A stretch of 64,000 nt of DNA from Linanthus parryae (Eukaryota; Streptophyta; Magnoliopsida; Ericales; Polemoniaceae), in assembly GCA_023055425.1 (NCBI GenBank), contig JALGPY010000009.1, forward strand, positions 18,807,775-18,871,774, in the 5' to 3' direction. The position numbers and the translations under genes were made by a program. This document shows, piece after piece, positions 11,201 to 21,739 of the stretch; position 1 is the first letter of the stretch, and every line of letters starts with the position of its first letter. A model generated the notes under the pieces. That model worked only from the letters and a program-made list of their open reading frames with translations, did no database searches and had not been told where the DNA came from.

Positions 11201-14200
11201 TAATCTAGCCACATCCAATTAGTCATCTTTATATATTAGATGATTGAGAAAGAAAATTCATTGTGCACTAGCACTCCATCATTAAAATGTCTTTGTTGGA
11301 AATAAATATCTAGTTTTGCAGAAGAGTCACCCTCAATTAATCATATAAACTATATCAACTTAGCCTTATTACATTTTAACTCACTTAAAGTTGAAATATT
11401 TCATAAAAAGGCCATGTGAAAGACGATAAAACACAAAGGAGGGACTGACATGTCTCAGTAAGTATCACTGATGTGTCCCCCAAGTGTCCAGTCTAATAAA
11501 ATTCTCTAAAATACCCTGACACGATTTTTGAAATGCCGTACGTGTGTCTGACGCGGCTACAGCCCCTATTATGGAGTGTACGTGCTTCCTAGCTGAACAC
11601 CAAAGACATCTTAAAGACACCATCATAACATCTGAGACCGCATCCCCCACCAAAGTTATCGCCTCAGCCCAGTGTACCTTCCATCCCAGAATGCTAAAAC
11701 TGAACCAATTGAAGTTTAAACCAAGGTAACCTGGATCGCGGTTCGCTCCGGATCGGGAACGCGGAACGGGATCGCAGAACGCACTACCCTACGGAATTCG
11801 GTTCGCTAGGGGTAGGCTTCTTCGGATCGCTTAAGCGGAACGAAATTCGCTTACTCGGATCGCGGAACGATATTTTCAATTATTATTAGTTTATTAATGC
11901 ACTTATGATAAGTAATATTTACAAGTATTTTAGGATATTTTGTTGAGCAAAATCCTGACCGTTTAAAACAGACTTATTTGACTTATGAAATACTACTATG
12001 TATTTGGTTTTAATAATTTATTTCGTTTACTGTATACTAATTATTCTAACTATTTAACTCCTTTCCAGAAAATAATATTATTAATTCAATATGATTTTCC
12101 GGATAAAAACTAATAATTTATTATTTATATTATAGTACTTTTTTGAAATATATTTATATTTTTAACTTTGGAAAACCAATGTAGTGTCTCAGAATAGGGA
12201 AAAAAACGAAAAATGGAAAAACCAACAGTGAGAGTAGTAACTGATGCTTATCCATTCCGGGGTCCACCAATAAGAGATTGGGGTCAATATTTCAATTTTC
12301 AATTACATTAAAGGACGATGATAAATGTTTGACTTTTCTTAACAAATCTCTTCCTCTCTCCACGAATCTTCCTCTCTCCATGACTGTAGTTACAGTTCTC
12401 GTAATTTCCGATCAAAACTCTGAATTCGACTCTCGCCGAAGCTATCTGCATAAACACCTATAGACGATTGAGACCAAGAAGAAGCTATTTCCGCTTTTGT
12501 GGATGCTTATCGCTGATTAAACACTGCTATGCTTTCTCCCTTTCTCCTTCTCACTGTAAATCACCGGGAACGCTCATATCTCCGTTCCAGATCGCCGGCG
12601 ACCCGCGATTGGGAACGCGCGATCCGGTTCGGAGATCGTAGGGTTATGGGCGAATTATGGTAACTCTGGTTTAAACGAATGAGATTGACAAAGTTGTGAG
12701 AGAAAACAACCCAGTGGGCCGCCAATTGCACAAAAGGCCATATTGAGTTAAAAATATAGGATTGAAGCCACTCTTCTCCTTTATGGACTTAGTATGTTAG
12801 TAATATCACATTATCAATGTTGGATTGACATGTCATGCCTAGAGGTCTTGCGTTAGAAACTTAGGCAAACCCAAGGACGTGCGTATTCACCTTCTGAACA
12901 AGCCTGTTAACCAGGGTTTGTTCAGGCTGGTTTCTCAGGTGTGATTTGCAGGTAATTGCACTAGCGCGGGGGTTTACCCAGTGTGCACCTGTAGCGGCTT
13001 TGGGTTCCCACGTCATCGAAACACAATTTACTGTTCCCAGCTACTTTCATTGTCTTCTAAATCTTGAAGAAAAGGATCTTAACATGATAAAAAGTTACGC
13101 ACAAACATGGTCACTTGGGTGAAAGTAGTAAATAGGGAGTTGAAAACTGTCCATTCTTAGAATAACTCGGTGGATTTTCTCAAGAAAAAAGTCAGTGTAT
13201 AACTGTCTTCTACAACGCTTAAAGTGCTGGTGGAATATCCTCCACCTGGTAAATTAGTGGTGCTTTCATTTCCCCAATTAGTGTTTCGTTATCTGGTTCT
13301 TTAGTACTAGATGAGGACACGCTAGTATGAGTTGAAGGCAACATTTGCATGAGCTGTAAATTGGGAAGTGGTTAAGTTCAAGGGAAGATGAAGATCAGAG
13401 AAAAAATGGCTAAGCGAGAATCCATCTTTAGGAATCGTAACAGACTATGAGGTTCTGGGATTTTGGCTACTTAAAGGAGAATGTAGACTATTCGAAGATA
13501 GCATCATTATGGGTAAATTAGTCTTTTACAGGGGTTAAGAAAACTAAGAACTGATCAGGCTGGCAGACATTTTCTAGGAGCAATCCCACATGTAAAATCA
13601 ATGAATGGTTATGGGATGGATTGATATAAATAGAACTATGAATTCTATTTTGGTAGCAGACCCTAACTCTCAGTGCAACCGTGCGTTTTGCAAAAAGTGG
13701 AAACGCTTCCGTATGGTTAATACAGAAAATCCAACTTATCAAAGTGATGGAAATTTCTCACGATTACATCTGCTTTCTGTTTCATTTACTGTTTCCTGAG
13801 CTACATTTCATCCTTATGATATACATGTCATTTGTTTCATTCCAGCGCAGTCTGGAATGAAACAATTCAAACAAACCTGGTCACAACTTGATACACTCCA
13901 AATCAAACTGCCATCTCCCAAAATGTTTATATCTGAGTCATGTCACAGTCCCTCAGTTACTTCAGACATCTCTGGTTCTGTATTAAGTCCATTGCCTTCA
14001 CATCACATTGATGAACACTCATGAAGCTTAAATGATTAGTCCATTGCAATTGTAAGGATGCTGTTAGTTACTTTTATGAGCAGAATTTCTTTTGAGGTTC
14101 ATGGCTTTGTTCATAATTCTTCTAATTATTTCCCAGGCTTACCTAGTATTATCAAGATAAGCCTCGGGTTTTTCATGCATACATACATTTTAAACTCTCA

Positions 14201-17200
14201 TGTTCATTAATTAAGCATTTAATTTTTTGCAGTCTTTTCTCTAAAATGAATTCAGTCCCCAGTTTTTTTTTCCAACACAACTAGGAACGAGAAATGCCTT
14301 CCCCGAACATCTTCATACTTTTCCAACCAGATCCTTCTGGATTCTGCTTACAACAAAGAAGTACACAGTTTTATTCTTTAGCAATCTCTTCCAAAGTTGA
14401 GCACTTCACTCAACATATGGCTCTTCCTAACTTGATGAGTTGATGTGTTTGATGTTGACAGAGAGGATCGAGAGATCTTAAGTTTCCATATTGAAGGAAA
14501 TAAGAACGAGAAGCGTGCAAGTCGAGAAGCGTAAGCGTAAAAGCATAATGAATAGATAAGCTGAAATGAAATGTTTGGAATGATATGAATAGGCATCTAA
14601 ACATTTGATTGTTGATTGAAAGTATCTGTAGGAAGACAATTAGACAATTGCGGGAAACCCGTAAAGAAAATGAGTTGAGGGATCCATCTCAGTGAAATTT
14701 CAAGGGACTAAGTGAACTTATTTGCAGAATATCATCCTAATTTTCACATTAGTTTGGATGCTAATCTGCTGTCTTTCTGATAGATTGTCATCCTAGAATC
14801 ATGGATAAACTAGTCTATTACAAGCTTATGGTAGCAAAGGAGAAGAAGATACCTTTCCGAACAAAACCTTCCATACTGTACTGTGAACAAAAGACAAGAT
14901 GCCCAATAACCGTGTCTCCCGTCTGTTTCCCTGCTTCACAATAGTAAACTGTTAGGATCGTGCAAAGGCGTACTTATATAAATTGATACAGTAAATCAGT
15001 AACAAGTGTTCAACAAAATTATCTGTGTAGCACGGGTCCTTCTGGGAGGCCGCACACTCGCACCGGGTGCTTCATGGGTGCTTCGCGGGTGCTTTGTGAA
15101 TAAGGTATGGTCATTTTGAAAGTTTTAGTTGAGAGGTATTCTAAAATACAACTACAGTTTAACCAAAATGTGCATCTGAGAACATTTCCAACCCTTTTAC
15201 TCGTCTCTCCACAACTACGAACAGTGACTGAAAGAGATTGTATTGTTGCTATGGTAACTCTGTATTTTTGAATCTGTGTATGAATTTCGGTTTGATTATA
15301 ATTTGGATTACTATTATTGTTGTTTGTATATTAGTGAAATGGTATCACAACAATATATATAATAAAATTTAAATAAAGTCGCCGCACCCCCCATCGCACC
15401 CTTGATTTTTGGGGATTTTCCGCACCCGCGTACTACATAGAAAATTATGGAAACACCTAAGCTACAAAATAAGCAAGAAGGGGAATGAATAACAGAATAA
15501 GTAGTCAACATATCCACATAACTAGGCTTATGCTTCCAGAAAATTTACATTATATCACAACTACAAACAAAGTGCTCTAAAATACTCCCTCCGTCCCAAA
15601 TTGAGTGCCTGGGTGAACTTTTCAAGGAGATTAAGGTTGTGTTTTTGACTTGCTAGATTTACTAATATGTCTTCTATTGTGTGTGATATTTTTTCTTGGG
15701 AAGTGAGAAGTAATGATTGGAAAAGGGGTATGGAGGGAAGCAAAGTGAAAAAGTAACTTTATGGCATAGGATACTCATTTTGGGACATCTATGTTAGGAA
15801 AGGAAAACACCCAATTTGGGACAGAGGGAGTACAAATCTCAATGTCACCTCCACAATGTCTAATTTCCATATACAGTGTGCAAAAAGTAGGCAAATATTT
15901 TGGGAAAACATAAGCTTCAAATATATCCGATCCCTGTGCGTTTTGCCATTTCCGGTTATCATGAACAGCAACATGAAGAGATGTGCAATAATAGGCAATA
16001 ATATGCAGTAAATATGGCTTTCACTCAGCAAATACAAAATTAGCTTATGTTTTCAGCTGATGTTCCTCGCATATGCCGTTCCAACTGATAGCTATAATCC
16101 AGTAAATACAATTGAGACAACACAAAGAACAAGCATTGCCAAGGGGTCATCTGTATAGTTAGTCCAGTAACATTCTTGTTTAGCTTGTGTGTCCCTTCAA
16201 GCAATGAGACCACCTCAACTTAAGTAACTACTCCAGTTTTTAGATTCAGACAGTGACTATTCAAAAATTACTTCTTCTTTCTAGTAGCCTCATCCAACTA
16301 CCTTGTAACATTTAAAATTGCAATACAATGTTCTACTTTGTATTAAAGAAAGTTCATAAAAAACAAAAATGTTCCACCGTCCGTCCCATAATTTGAGTCC
16401 CACTTGGGGAATCCATCTATTTAAGGGGATGTAACCAGTATACCCTCCACTAACTTTTTGCCTTCTCATTTACGTGACTATCCACAATTTCTCACTTTCC
16501 AATGATGACCTCCTTACTTTTTTCGGGGAAAATTAAATTACAGTATAGTAACCGACAGACAAGGAAAGTGGACTAAAATTTTGAACATTCCTAAAGGGAA
16601 AGATAGACTAAAATTATGAGCTGGAGGGAGTAAATTTGTAATTTTGAATAGAAAAAAATGCAGAGAAACCAAAAATTATTCAGTGCCCTCCCTACGTTAT
16701 GAAGGGATGCTTCCAGAAGACAAATTGAGCAATAGGTTTAGAGTACAGTCAACTGGGAGAAGGGTCTGGTTTGATGACCAGAGTAACGAAATGTTATAGA
16801 CTTTGTCCGTTATTATAATATTCCTGCGCAACCACTTCACAGAAAGCTTACCATCGCATCAATGTTCATCATCTTTATTTCCCTTCTTAAAAAAGTTGCA
16901 AAAGAAAAAAAAAAATTACGAAGATGCTGACTAAGAAGTTGAAATAAAACATTGTTGCGTATGTTTTATAGTACATGCTTTTTATATCGCTCAAAATGAG
17001 TAATATATCTAACACCCAAAATTACTCATTTAGATCACTAATAATCCACGACAGCCTTCTACTTGCATGGCCACTGCGCCCATGTTAAAACTATCCAAGG
17101 ATTAGAACCACCACATGCCACATCAGCAACTTCAATTAGAGAGCTTTCTTTCGTGAACAAAATTGTTTGAGATGAAGAAGTGGATACCCCTATAATGAGT

Positions 17201-18044
17201 TGGGACTGGCAGAACTGTACCGGCTTAAGTACAACAGAAGATTTCAACTTGGTCCATCCTATCAATGAAGACAACTCTATACTCTTGTTGTCGCTCTGTT
17301 AATTCCTCAAAGATGCTCATTGATTGTGACAGAGCAGAGACTCCACTCTTGACGCTTCACAAGGGTATACATACGCGTGGGATTATAGTCAAGCAAAAAG
17401 GGCTGTATATCTGCTTCATTATATGTAATAAGAAAGGTTACATGTCAACAAACTCATATGGTTCCAAAATGAACTTTACATGAACATTGAAGATAAAGTG
17501 TGCCAAATATTATACTCCTGATAGCACTCAGAGTATTTATAACAGCTAATCAGCTCAAATTAAGTTCATACCTTTTCCCGGTGGCAAAGAAGCTCCAGTG
17601 CCCTTGCGCCAACAGAATAGCCTGCATCTTCCAACCTGGTCACATCCATCACATCATAAAATCTCCACTCCAGAATATTATCAAGATCAATTGATATGAC
17701 ATCAGCTAATTGTTAATTTAACTAAACCGCGTATTGAACTTAGCACATATACGTACTGAAATGGGTTAATATGGAAGAAAATCCAGCATACCATGGAAAC
17801 CTATACTGTAAACTGAAGGAAAATTGAAAAGAATCCAGATACTTTAGTTAGAGGCTTCATTATGCAGCTGCTCTTCGAGTGGCAATCTGGCGAGCCGCTG
17901 ACTTCGATAGATCATTTGATGGATTTTCTTTATTCCTTGGCTCAGTCTGTTTAGTTGGGTTTTTGCTCTCGCTTATGATATCACGACTTACCAGTTTATT
18001 TGTAAACTTTCTTTTTTCACTTTAACGGTATTTCGATTAGCTAT

Positions 18045-18077
<33 letters not shown>

Positions 18078-19393
18078 TATCTCCAAGGGCGCTATATAAT
18101 GCCAGCTATATCAACCAAGGGGATGGTCCGTTAGATGAGGCAATGAGAAAAATTTGGAAACTTCTTATTTGAAGAAAATGATGAATCAAATAAGTTCAGG
18201 TATACTACTCATGTCACCCACTTAACAGATGCGCTCAGGATATATTAACTGTATGACTGCCTAAAAGACCTTTTGATTGCGGAAAGAGGTTGACAATGCC
18301 ACTGCATTGTACTTCCTCTAAGAGCATCTCCAATGCATTAGGGAAATGGGTACTTTTAGGCAAAATATAAAGAAGTCGTTTAAAATTATAACTCCCATGG
18401 TTTATTTATATCATCATACAAAACACAAAATCGGCTTTCACTTCGCCAAACTTGGCGAAGATCATTTTCTCGCCATCATCATGTTTTCATACATTTTAGG
18501 GATTTTTAGGTCTCACTTGAAATATACGGCAATTTTAAACCCACCTCCCTAAAATTACTCACCCACTATTCCTAAGTTTTCTACATGATGATAACCTTGT
18601 CTTAAAATTTCTCTTTCTCTTTCTACAATTTATCTCCACGTGTGTTTGTCTAACGTTTTCATTATTTTTGCCTAATTAGCGTTGGAGAAGAAGCATGAAA
18701 ATATTTATATACAAAATGCAAAAGTTCAATTTTTGTTAAACTTTGCATAAACTTTACATGTTACCATTGGAGATGCTCTAACACATAAAATGGATATTTT
18801 GAAGATGTATCTACCCTGAAAAGTGCAAACTAGTGAAACAGATAAGTATGATCAGAACAGGAGCATTTATTTTTAGTAAGCAATTAAGCATCAACATCAT
18901 GAAATAGAATGATTACCTTCTTTCGAGTTCCGTGATATTGTCGACCTGGGTTTGATTATACTGAACAAGCTCCGAGAACAAGAATCCGAATGCACTAAGA
19001 CTAACCTGCAGAGAACACAGATAAGCTCAGCAATCAGCATCACAGTTAAGCATCATCAATCATGGATGAAAATTTCAAATTCTTCTACCTCCTCACATTT
19101 CAGAGAAATAGAAGCCCAAATCAGCATCAAACTCATAGTCACTCTAGAAAATAATCATTTATACCAAGAAATACCAAAATGAAGAAGAAAAAATCATATA
19201 TTTCATCCGATAAACGCAACCCACGACTGAGTAAAAGCCAGATCTCAAGAAATCCAAGAGAATTTTTAACAAAATCAGATGAAAAATGTAGATGGGTAGT
19301 GCAGAAAAACAGAGAGTGTACCTCTTGTTTGCCTTTACTGAGGGGTCGGTCGAGAACATTTGCGTATTGCTTCATCTTCCCCACTCCAATCAT
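8298..19393 (-). CDS. TRAPPC5: TRAPP complex subunit 5 (Trs31/Bet3 family), eight exons
   Basis: This is a core subunit of the TRAPP tethering complex, which acts as a Rab1/Ypt1 exchange factor in ER-Golgi and Golgi transport in the cytosol. Exons (minus strand): 19393-19322, 19005-18917, 17635-17572, 14930-14853, 10644-10568, 10469-10403, 10321-10214, 8327-8298. Every junction is GT-AG, and phases add up to 585 nt (194 aa plus TGA). The exon peptides run MIGVGKMKQYANVLDRPLSK, VSLSAFGFLFSELVQYNQ, LEDAGYSVGARALELLCHRE, GNRRETRLLGILSFVHSTVW, VADSLEKGTEHEDEYMISEK, FISIPKDMGTFNCGAFVAGI, GVLDSAGFPAVVTAHFVPVE and VLRREARLG. They match plant TRAPPC5 end to end and at its usual length of about 195 aa. 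The start is the first ATG of the conserved N-terminus. Introns make up nearly 95% of the span. The gene is head-to-head with FIP1[V]. Confidence 0.95.
8328..10213 (-). other. TRAPPC5 intron 7 (1886 bp)
   Basis: It separates the 30-nt last exon from exon 7. It holds a hAT-like MITE at about 9001-9390 and two copies of a short direct repeat, TAGACATCCTC(A/G)TGCATAAAT, near 8911 and 8947. The rest has no recognised feature. Confidence 0.8.
9001..9390. mobile_element. hAT-like MITE
   Basis: The left end GGGCCTGTTTGGTACC pairs with a right end whose reverse complement is CATGTTTGGTATCGCC. The termini are of the GGGCCTGTTTGGT type common in plant hAT MITEs. CACTAA flanks the element on both sides (8995-9000 and 9391-9396), a likely target duplication though shorter than the usual 8 bp. 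The inside is AT-rich and non-coding. Confidence 0.7.
11714..12676. mobile_element. Non-autonomous terminal-inverted-repeat DNA element, CpG-rich ends
   Basis: The left end GTTTAAACCAAGGTAACC matches the reverse complement of the right end, GTTTAAACCAGAGTTACC, and similarity continues through an ATCGC/TTCGC block. Just inside the left end many short words such as GGATCGC, GCGGAACG and TTCGCT recur, and similar words return near 12590-12650. The middle is very AT-rich. No transposase frame is present. Such ends could be Mutator-like, but I saw no 9-bp target duplication. Confidence 0.6.
12795..13025 (+). mobile_element. SINE-like sequence
   Basis: A block with a degenerate B-box-like GGTCTTGCGTTAGAAAC is followed by a body that reads AACAAGCCTGTTAACCAGGG, CAGGCTGGTTTCTCAGGTGT and GCACCTGTAGCGGCTTTGGG. 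It ends in CCCACGTCATCGAAACACAA. The head-body-A-rich end organisation suits a tRNA-derived plant SINE. Boundaries are approximate. Confidence 0.45.
15025..15438. mobile_element. Putative hAT-like MITE with GC-rich ends
   Basis: The left end GTGTAGCACGGGTCC and the reverse complement of the right end, TGTAGTACGCGGGTGCGG, are similar. Both are followed by GC-rich GGGTGC-type words. The centre is AT-rich. The target duplication is not clear, so the boundary is good to a few bases only. Confidence 0.45.
15583..15832. mobile_element. Stowaway-like MITE (250 bp)
   Basis: Ends are TACTCCCTCCGTCCCAAATT and the inverse ATTTGGGACAGAGGGAGTA, with TA on both sides, as in Tc1/mariner-derived Stowaway MITEs. 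A second copy of the same family is at 38519-38770. Confidence 0.85.
16371..16632. mobile_element. Stowaway-like MITE (second family)
   Basis: The left end reads ACCGTCCGTCCCATAATTTG and the right end, inverted, CTCCCTCCAGCTCATAATTT. It resembles the element ending at 35367 more than the 250-bp family, because both carry CATAATTT inside the inverted repeat. Confidence 0.7.
17059..17274 (-). pseudogene. Possible captured gene fragment (RCC1-repeat-like), in TRAPPC5 intron
   Basis: A 71-codon minus frame contains QTILFTKESSLIEVADVACG, which resembles the part of RCC1/UVR8-like repeats reading VADVACGG-x-H-T-x-x-L-T. It is in the same direction as TRAPPC5 but is not in its protein. The His and the Trp-Gly of a true RCC1 blade are absent, so this is a broken fragment or a chance match. 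Confidence 0.3.
17636..18916 (-). other. TRAPPC5 intron 2 (1281 bp)
   Basis: It carries a Tourist-like MITE (18322-18778) and an A-run followed by (TA)n at about 18041-18080. Nothing else is recognised. Confidence 0.8.
18322..18778. mobile_element. Tourist-like (PIF/Harbinger) MITE, 457 bp
   Basis: Terminal repeats GAGCATCTCCAATG and the inverse CATTGGAGATGCTC are flanked by TAA on each side (18319-18321 and 18779-18781). TAA/TTA target duplications are diagnostic of PIF/Harbinger MITEs. A lone related terminus (GAGCATCTCCAATAGG) is at about 19873, without its partner. Confidence 0.85.
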
Positions 19394-20157
19394 GGTTTCC
19401 TTCCCTCTCTAGTCTTCACTTTATCTCCCCCACAAACTGATGACTGGTGAAACACTGGGAACGAGGATTCTTCTAATACAAAGAGGGAGTGATCTGATGG
19501 AGCTTCACCGGAAGGTGGGAGAGAGGAGGAGACGATCGAGTTGCAGAAAGGAATCGGAGGGGGCAATGGAGAGATTTGGGTTTAACACAATCTTTGGTAT
19601 ATTTGTGTTCGCCCCCATGAAACTATGAAAATAGTATTTTCTACCCACATGTCTCCGGTATGATTAATTTGGACATAACACCATCCCCTCCACCATTTTT
19701 CTCTTCTCCCTTCTTCCAAACTGAAGAATGTTTAGAATGTCTATTCATGTTAGGACAGTTATGTAATTACTGAGAAATTAGGACTCTTTTGTAATTCCTT
19801 AAACTTGAAATTCTAGCTGAGACTGGCCACATCAAAATTTCTTAGGAATGCAAGGATACTTATGAAGTATTAGAGCATCTCCAATAGGTCATACAAGTTT
19901 TTAACCCGTGCGATGCACAGTGTAATTTCAAATAAAAAAATTAATATAATTGAAATAATCAATGTCTTATGCTGTCAAAATACTACATCAAAAAAGAAAA
20001 CGTGTAGCATCATATCTATATATACTATTTGAGAATGTCTCCTTCAACTTCGCATGAGGAATTGCCACGTGGCACTGTGGATTAATTAATATAATTTTCA
20101 AGTTTTCAATGTAAAATTAAAGGTAATAAAATGATATATTTAAAACGAAAGCTATTT
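19394..20157. other. TRAPPC5 upstream flank and start of a repeat-rich intergenic region
   Basis: The first 200-300 bp should hold the TRAPPC5 promoter and 5'UTR. A lone MITE end (about 19873) and a CCCGTGCGATGCAC palindrome (about 19904) mark older insertions. A two-frame ORF at 19440-19628 has no known domain. Confidence 0.45.
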
Positions 20158-20540
20158 ACGGTAATCGTGGACTGAATTACATATTTAAAACGGATGCTAT
20201 TTACGGTAATCATGGGTTAAGTCCATTCATGATTGTATAAAAGCGGCTATTTTTACTTCTATATACTTAAAATAAAACATATTGACGGTAATCATGGGTT
20301 GAACCCGTTTATAATAAAACAACTTACTTAAAATAAGTGATAGTTACGGTAATCATAGATTTTCGATGATTTCCTTCGAAAAAATGGTATAAAAATTATT
20401 CTATATACTTAAAATAAATATCAATGAAAATTGGCAAAATAAAAAAATGGTATTGACGCATAAATTGCAGGAAAGTTGCCTTTCGAAATTGACATGGTAT
20501 ATAACGGTAATTATGGGCTGAATCCGCCCATGATTGTGGG
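20158..20540. repeat. Dispersed hairpin repeats, ACGGTAATCATGGG type
   Basis: The word ACGGTAAT(C/T)(A/G)TGG or a close variant occurs near 20158, 20203, 20285, 20346 and 20504. Several copies continue into an inverted arm, for example AATCATGGG with CATTCATGATT at 20208-20233, and ATTATGGGC with GCCCATGATT at 20510-20535. Each unit can form a small stem-loop. Confidence 0.7.
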
Positions 20541-20692
20541 AAAATACATATTCAAAATAAAATGTATTACCAAATCATGATTGTGTAAAAATAAATACTC
20601 AAAATAAAATACATTGATGACAAAAGATAAGCAAATCTATTGCATCTCAGACATTAACACAAATTTCATCTTATATATTGAGCAAGTATGAG

Positions 20693-21111
20693 ATGAGGCC
20701 AGAAATTGATACCAGTAGGAGACGACGAAACTACGGCCCAACACCGGAGCTCCAACAACGGTGAGAAATCAGGTTTTGGGATGAATTAGGGCATCTTATG
20801 AATACTCCTTACATTTTGTTTGGCAATCCTCCATAATCGAATGCATTACGACTTTTCTTTCAAATAGCATATATTTGTCTTTCTTACATGTCAACTTCTT
20901 AAATTTTTAAATAACATTTTTTAAAAAATTTAAAATTTTTAATGATAAATAATGTTATTTGTGATGCAGGAAAGCCAACATGGGGAGCGGGTCTCATAGA
21001 GCCAGATCCAGTTTTTACAGTAGTTATGGCACAATACTAAGATGCGGTGGAACTGCCTCTGAACTGAATCCGTTCAATGCGATGGTTGAAAAATTATTAC
21101 CCTTAAAGTAG
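20693..21111 (+). CDS. Hypothetical two-exon small protein (69 aa)
   Basis: I do not recognise this protein. Exon 1 (20693-20760) opens with ATG and ends at CAACG before GTGAGA. Exon 2 (20970-21111) follows TTTGTGATGCAG and ends in TAG. The join is in frame: 210 nt, 69 aa plus stop. The product is basic at the N-terminus (MRPEIDTSRRRRNYGPTPEL). Its second half is Ser/Gly-rich and ends ELNPFNAMVEKLLPLK. There is no signal peptide or membrane segment. A possible 5'UTR acceptor (TTGCATCTCAG) is 45 bp upstream. It stands alone between repeats, so it could be a real small gene, a fragment carried by a transposon, or chance. Good splice signals and balanced composition favour one of the first two. 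Confidence 0.4.
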
Positions 21112-21278
21112 TGTAATGTAATGTTGTATGTAACTTTTCAATGCTTCCTCCTATATGAGATTGCAAATTAATAAAAATCATTCTCCCATATGAGGGATTG
21201 ATATGTTTTTTATCGATTAACTATGTTTCTTTTCTTAATATTGTGTGCTAACTACATGTACTCACAACGATTCCCATA

Positions 21279-21580
21279 AGCCTATCTGTTTGGATGGCAC
21301 CTGCGAAAAGCCTATTTGTTGGTAGTAAAATTGTATCTATTGATAACAGCGAAAGTCTATCTATTTAGATAGCATCTACAAAGCATATATGTTTAGATAG
21401 CATCTACAAAGCCTATATATTGATAGCAATACGACAAAATCTAGATGTTAATAGTAAAAGTCTATCAATTGATAGAAGGAAGGAAAGTCTTTTGTTTAGA
21501 TGACATATACAAAGAATATCTATTGATAGCAAGTGCGAAAACAAATTTGAGTATTCGGAGTCTATCTATTGATAGCAGTC
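21279..21580. repeat. Array of about ten diverged repeats with TATC-ATTGATAG palindromes
   Basis: Units of roughly 20-35 bp follow one another with a core like GTCTATCTATTGATAGCA or CTATCTATTTAGATAGCATC, then a linker such as CTACAAAG or GCGAAAG. The core is a near palindrome (TATC...GATA). About ten copies of varying length can be counted. It is non-coding on both strands. Confidence 0.75.
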
Positions 21581-21739
21581 ATAAATAAATTGGTTGTTTA
21601 ATCATAACATAATCATTTCAGCATATCACTGCGCAAATAAAGGAAATCATAAAAAAACGATCAAATGTTTAGCGCATACACAAAACCATACTATAAATTG
21701 TTTACTGATTTAAACAATAACGATTAATTGAAAGGTCCT

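Larger units (their letters stand above)
10645..14852 (-). other. TRAPPC5 intron 4 (4208 bp), expanded by insertions
   Basis: It contains a CpG-rich terminal-inverted-repeat element (11714-12676) and a SINE-like sequence (about 12795-13025). Short frames inside (for example 11544-11729 and 13518-13742) lack recognisable domains. Confidence 0.8.
14931..17571 (-). other. TRAPPC5 intron 3 (2641 bp) with several MITEs
   Basis: Four insert-like pieces are recognisable: a hAT-like MITE (15025-15438), two Stowaway-like MITEs (15583-15832 and 16371-16632), and a possible captured gene fragment (about 17059-17274). The remaining sequence is plain AT-rich intron. Confidence 0.75.

Noticed and set aside
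12278..12463. A 61-codon frame inside the inverted-repeat element as a transposase
   Set aside because: Too short, Leu/Thr-rich without catalytic motifs.
21279..21580. CRISPR-like array
   Set aside because: Units vary in length and sequence, have no constant spacers, and the DNA is a plant nuclear genome.
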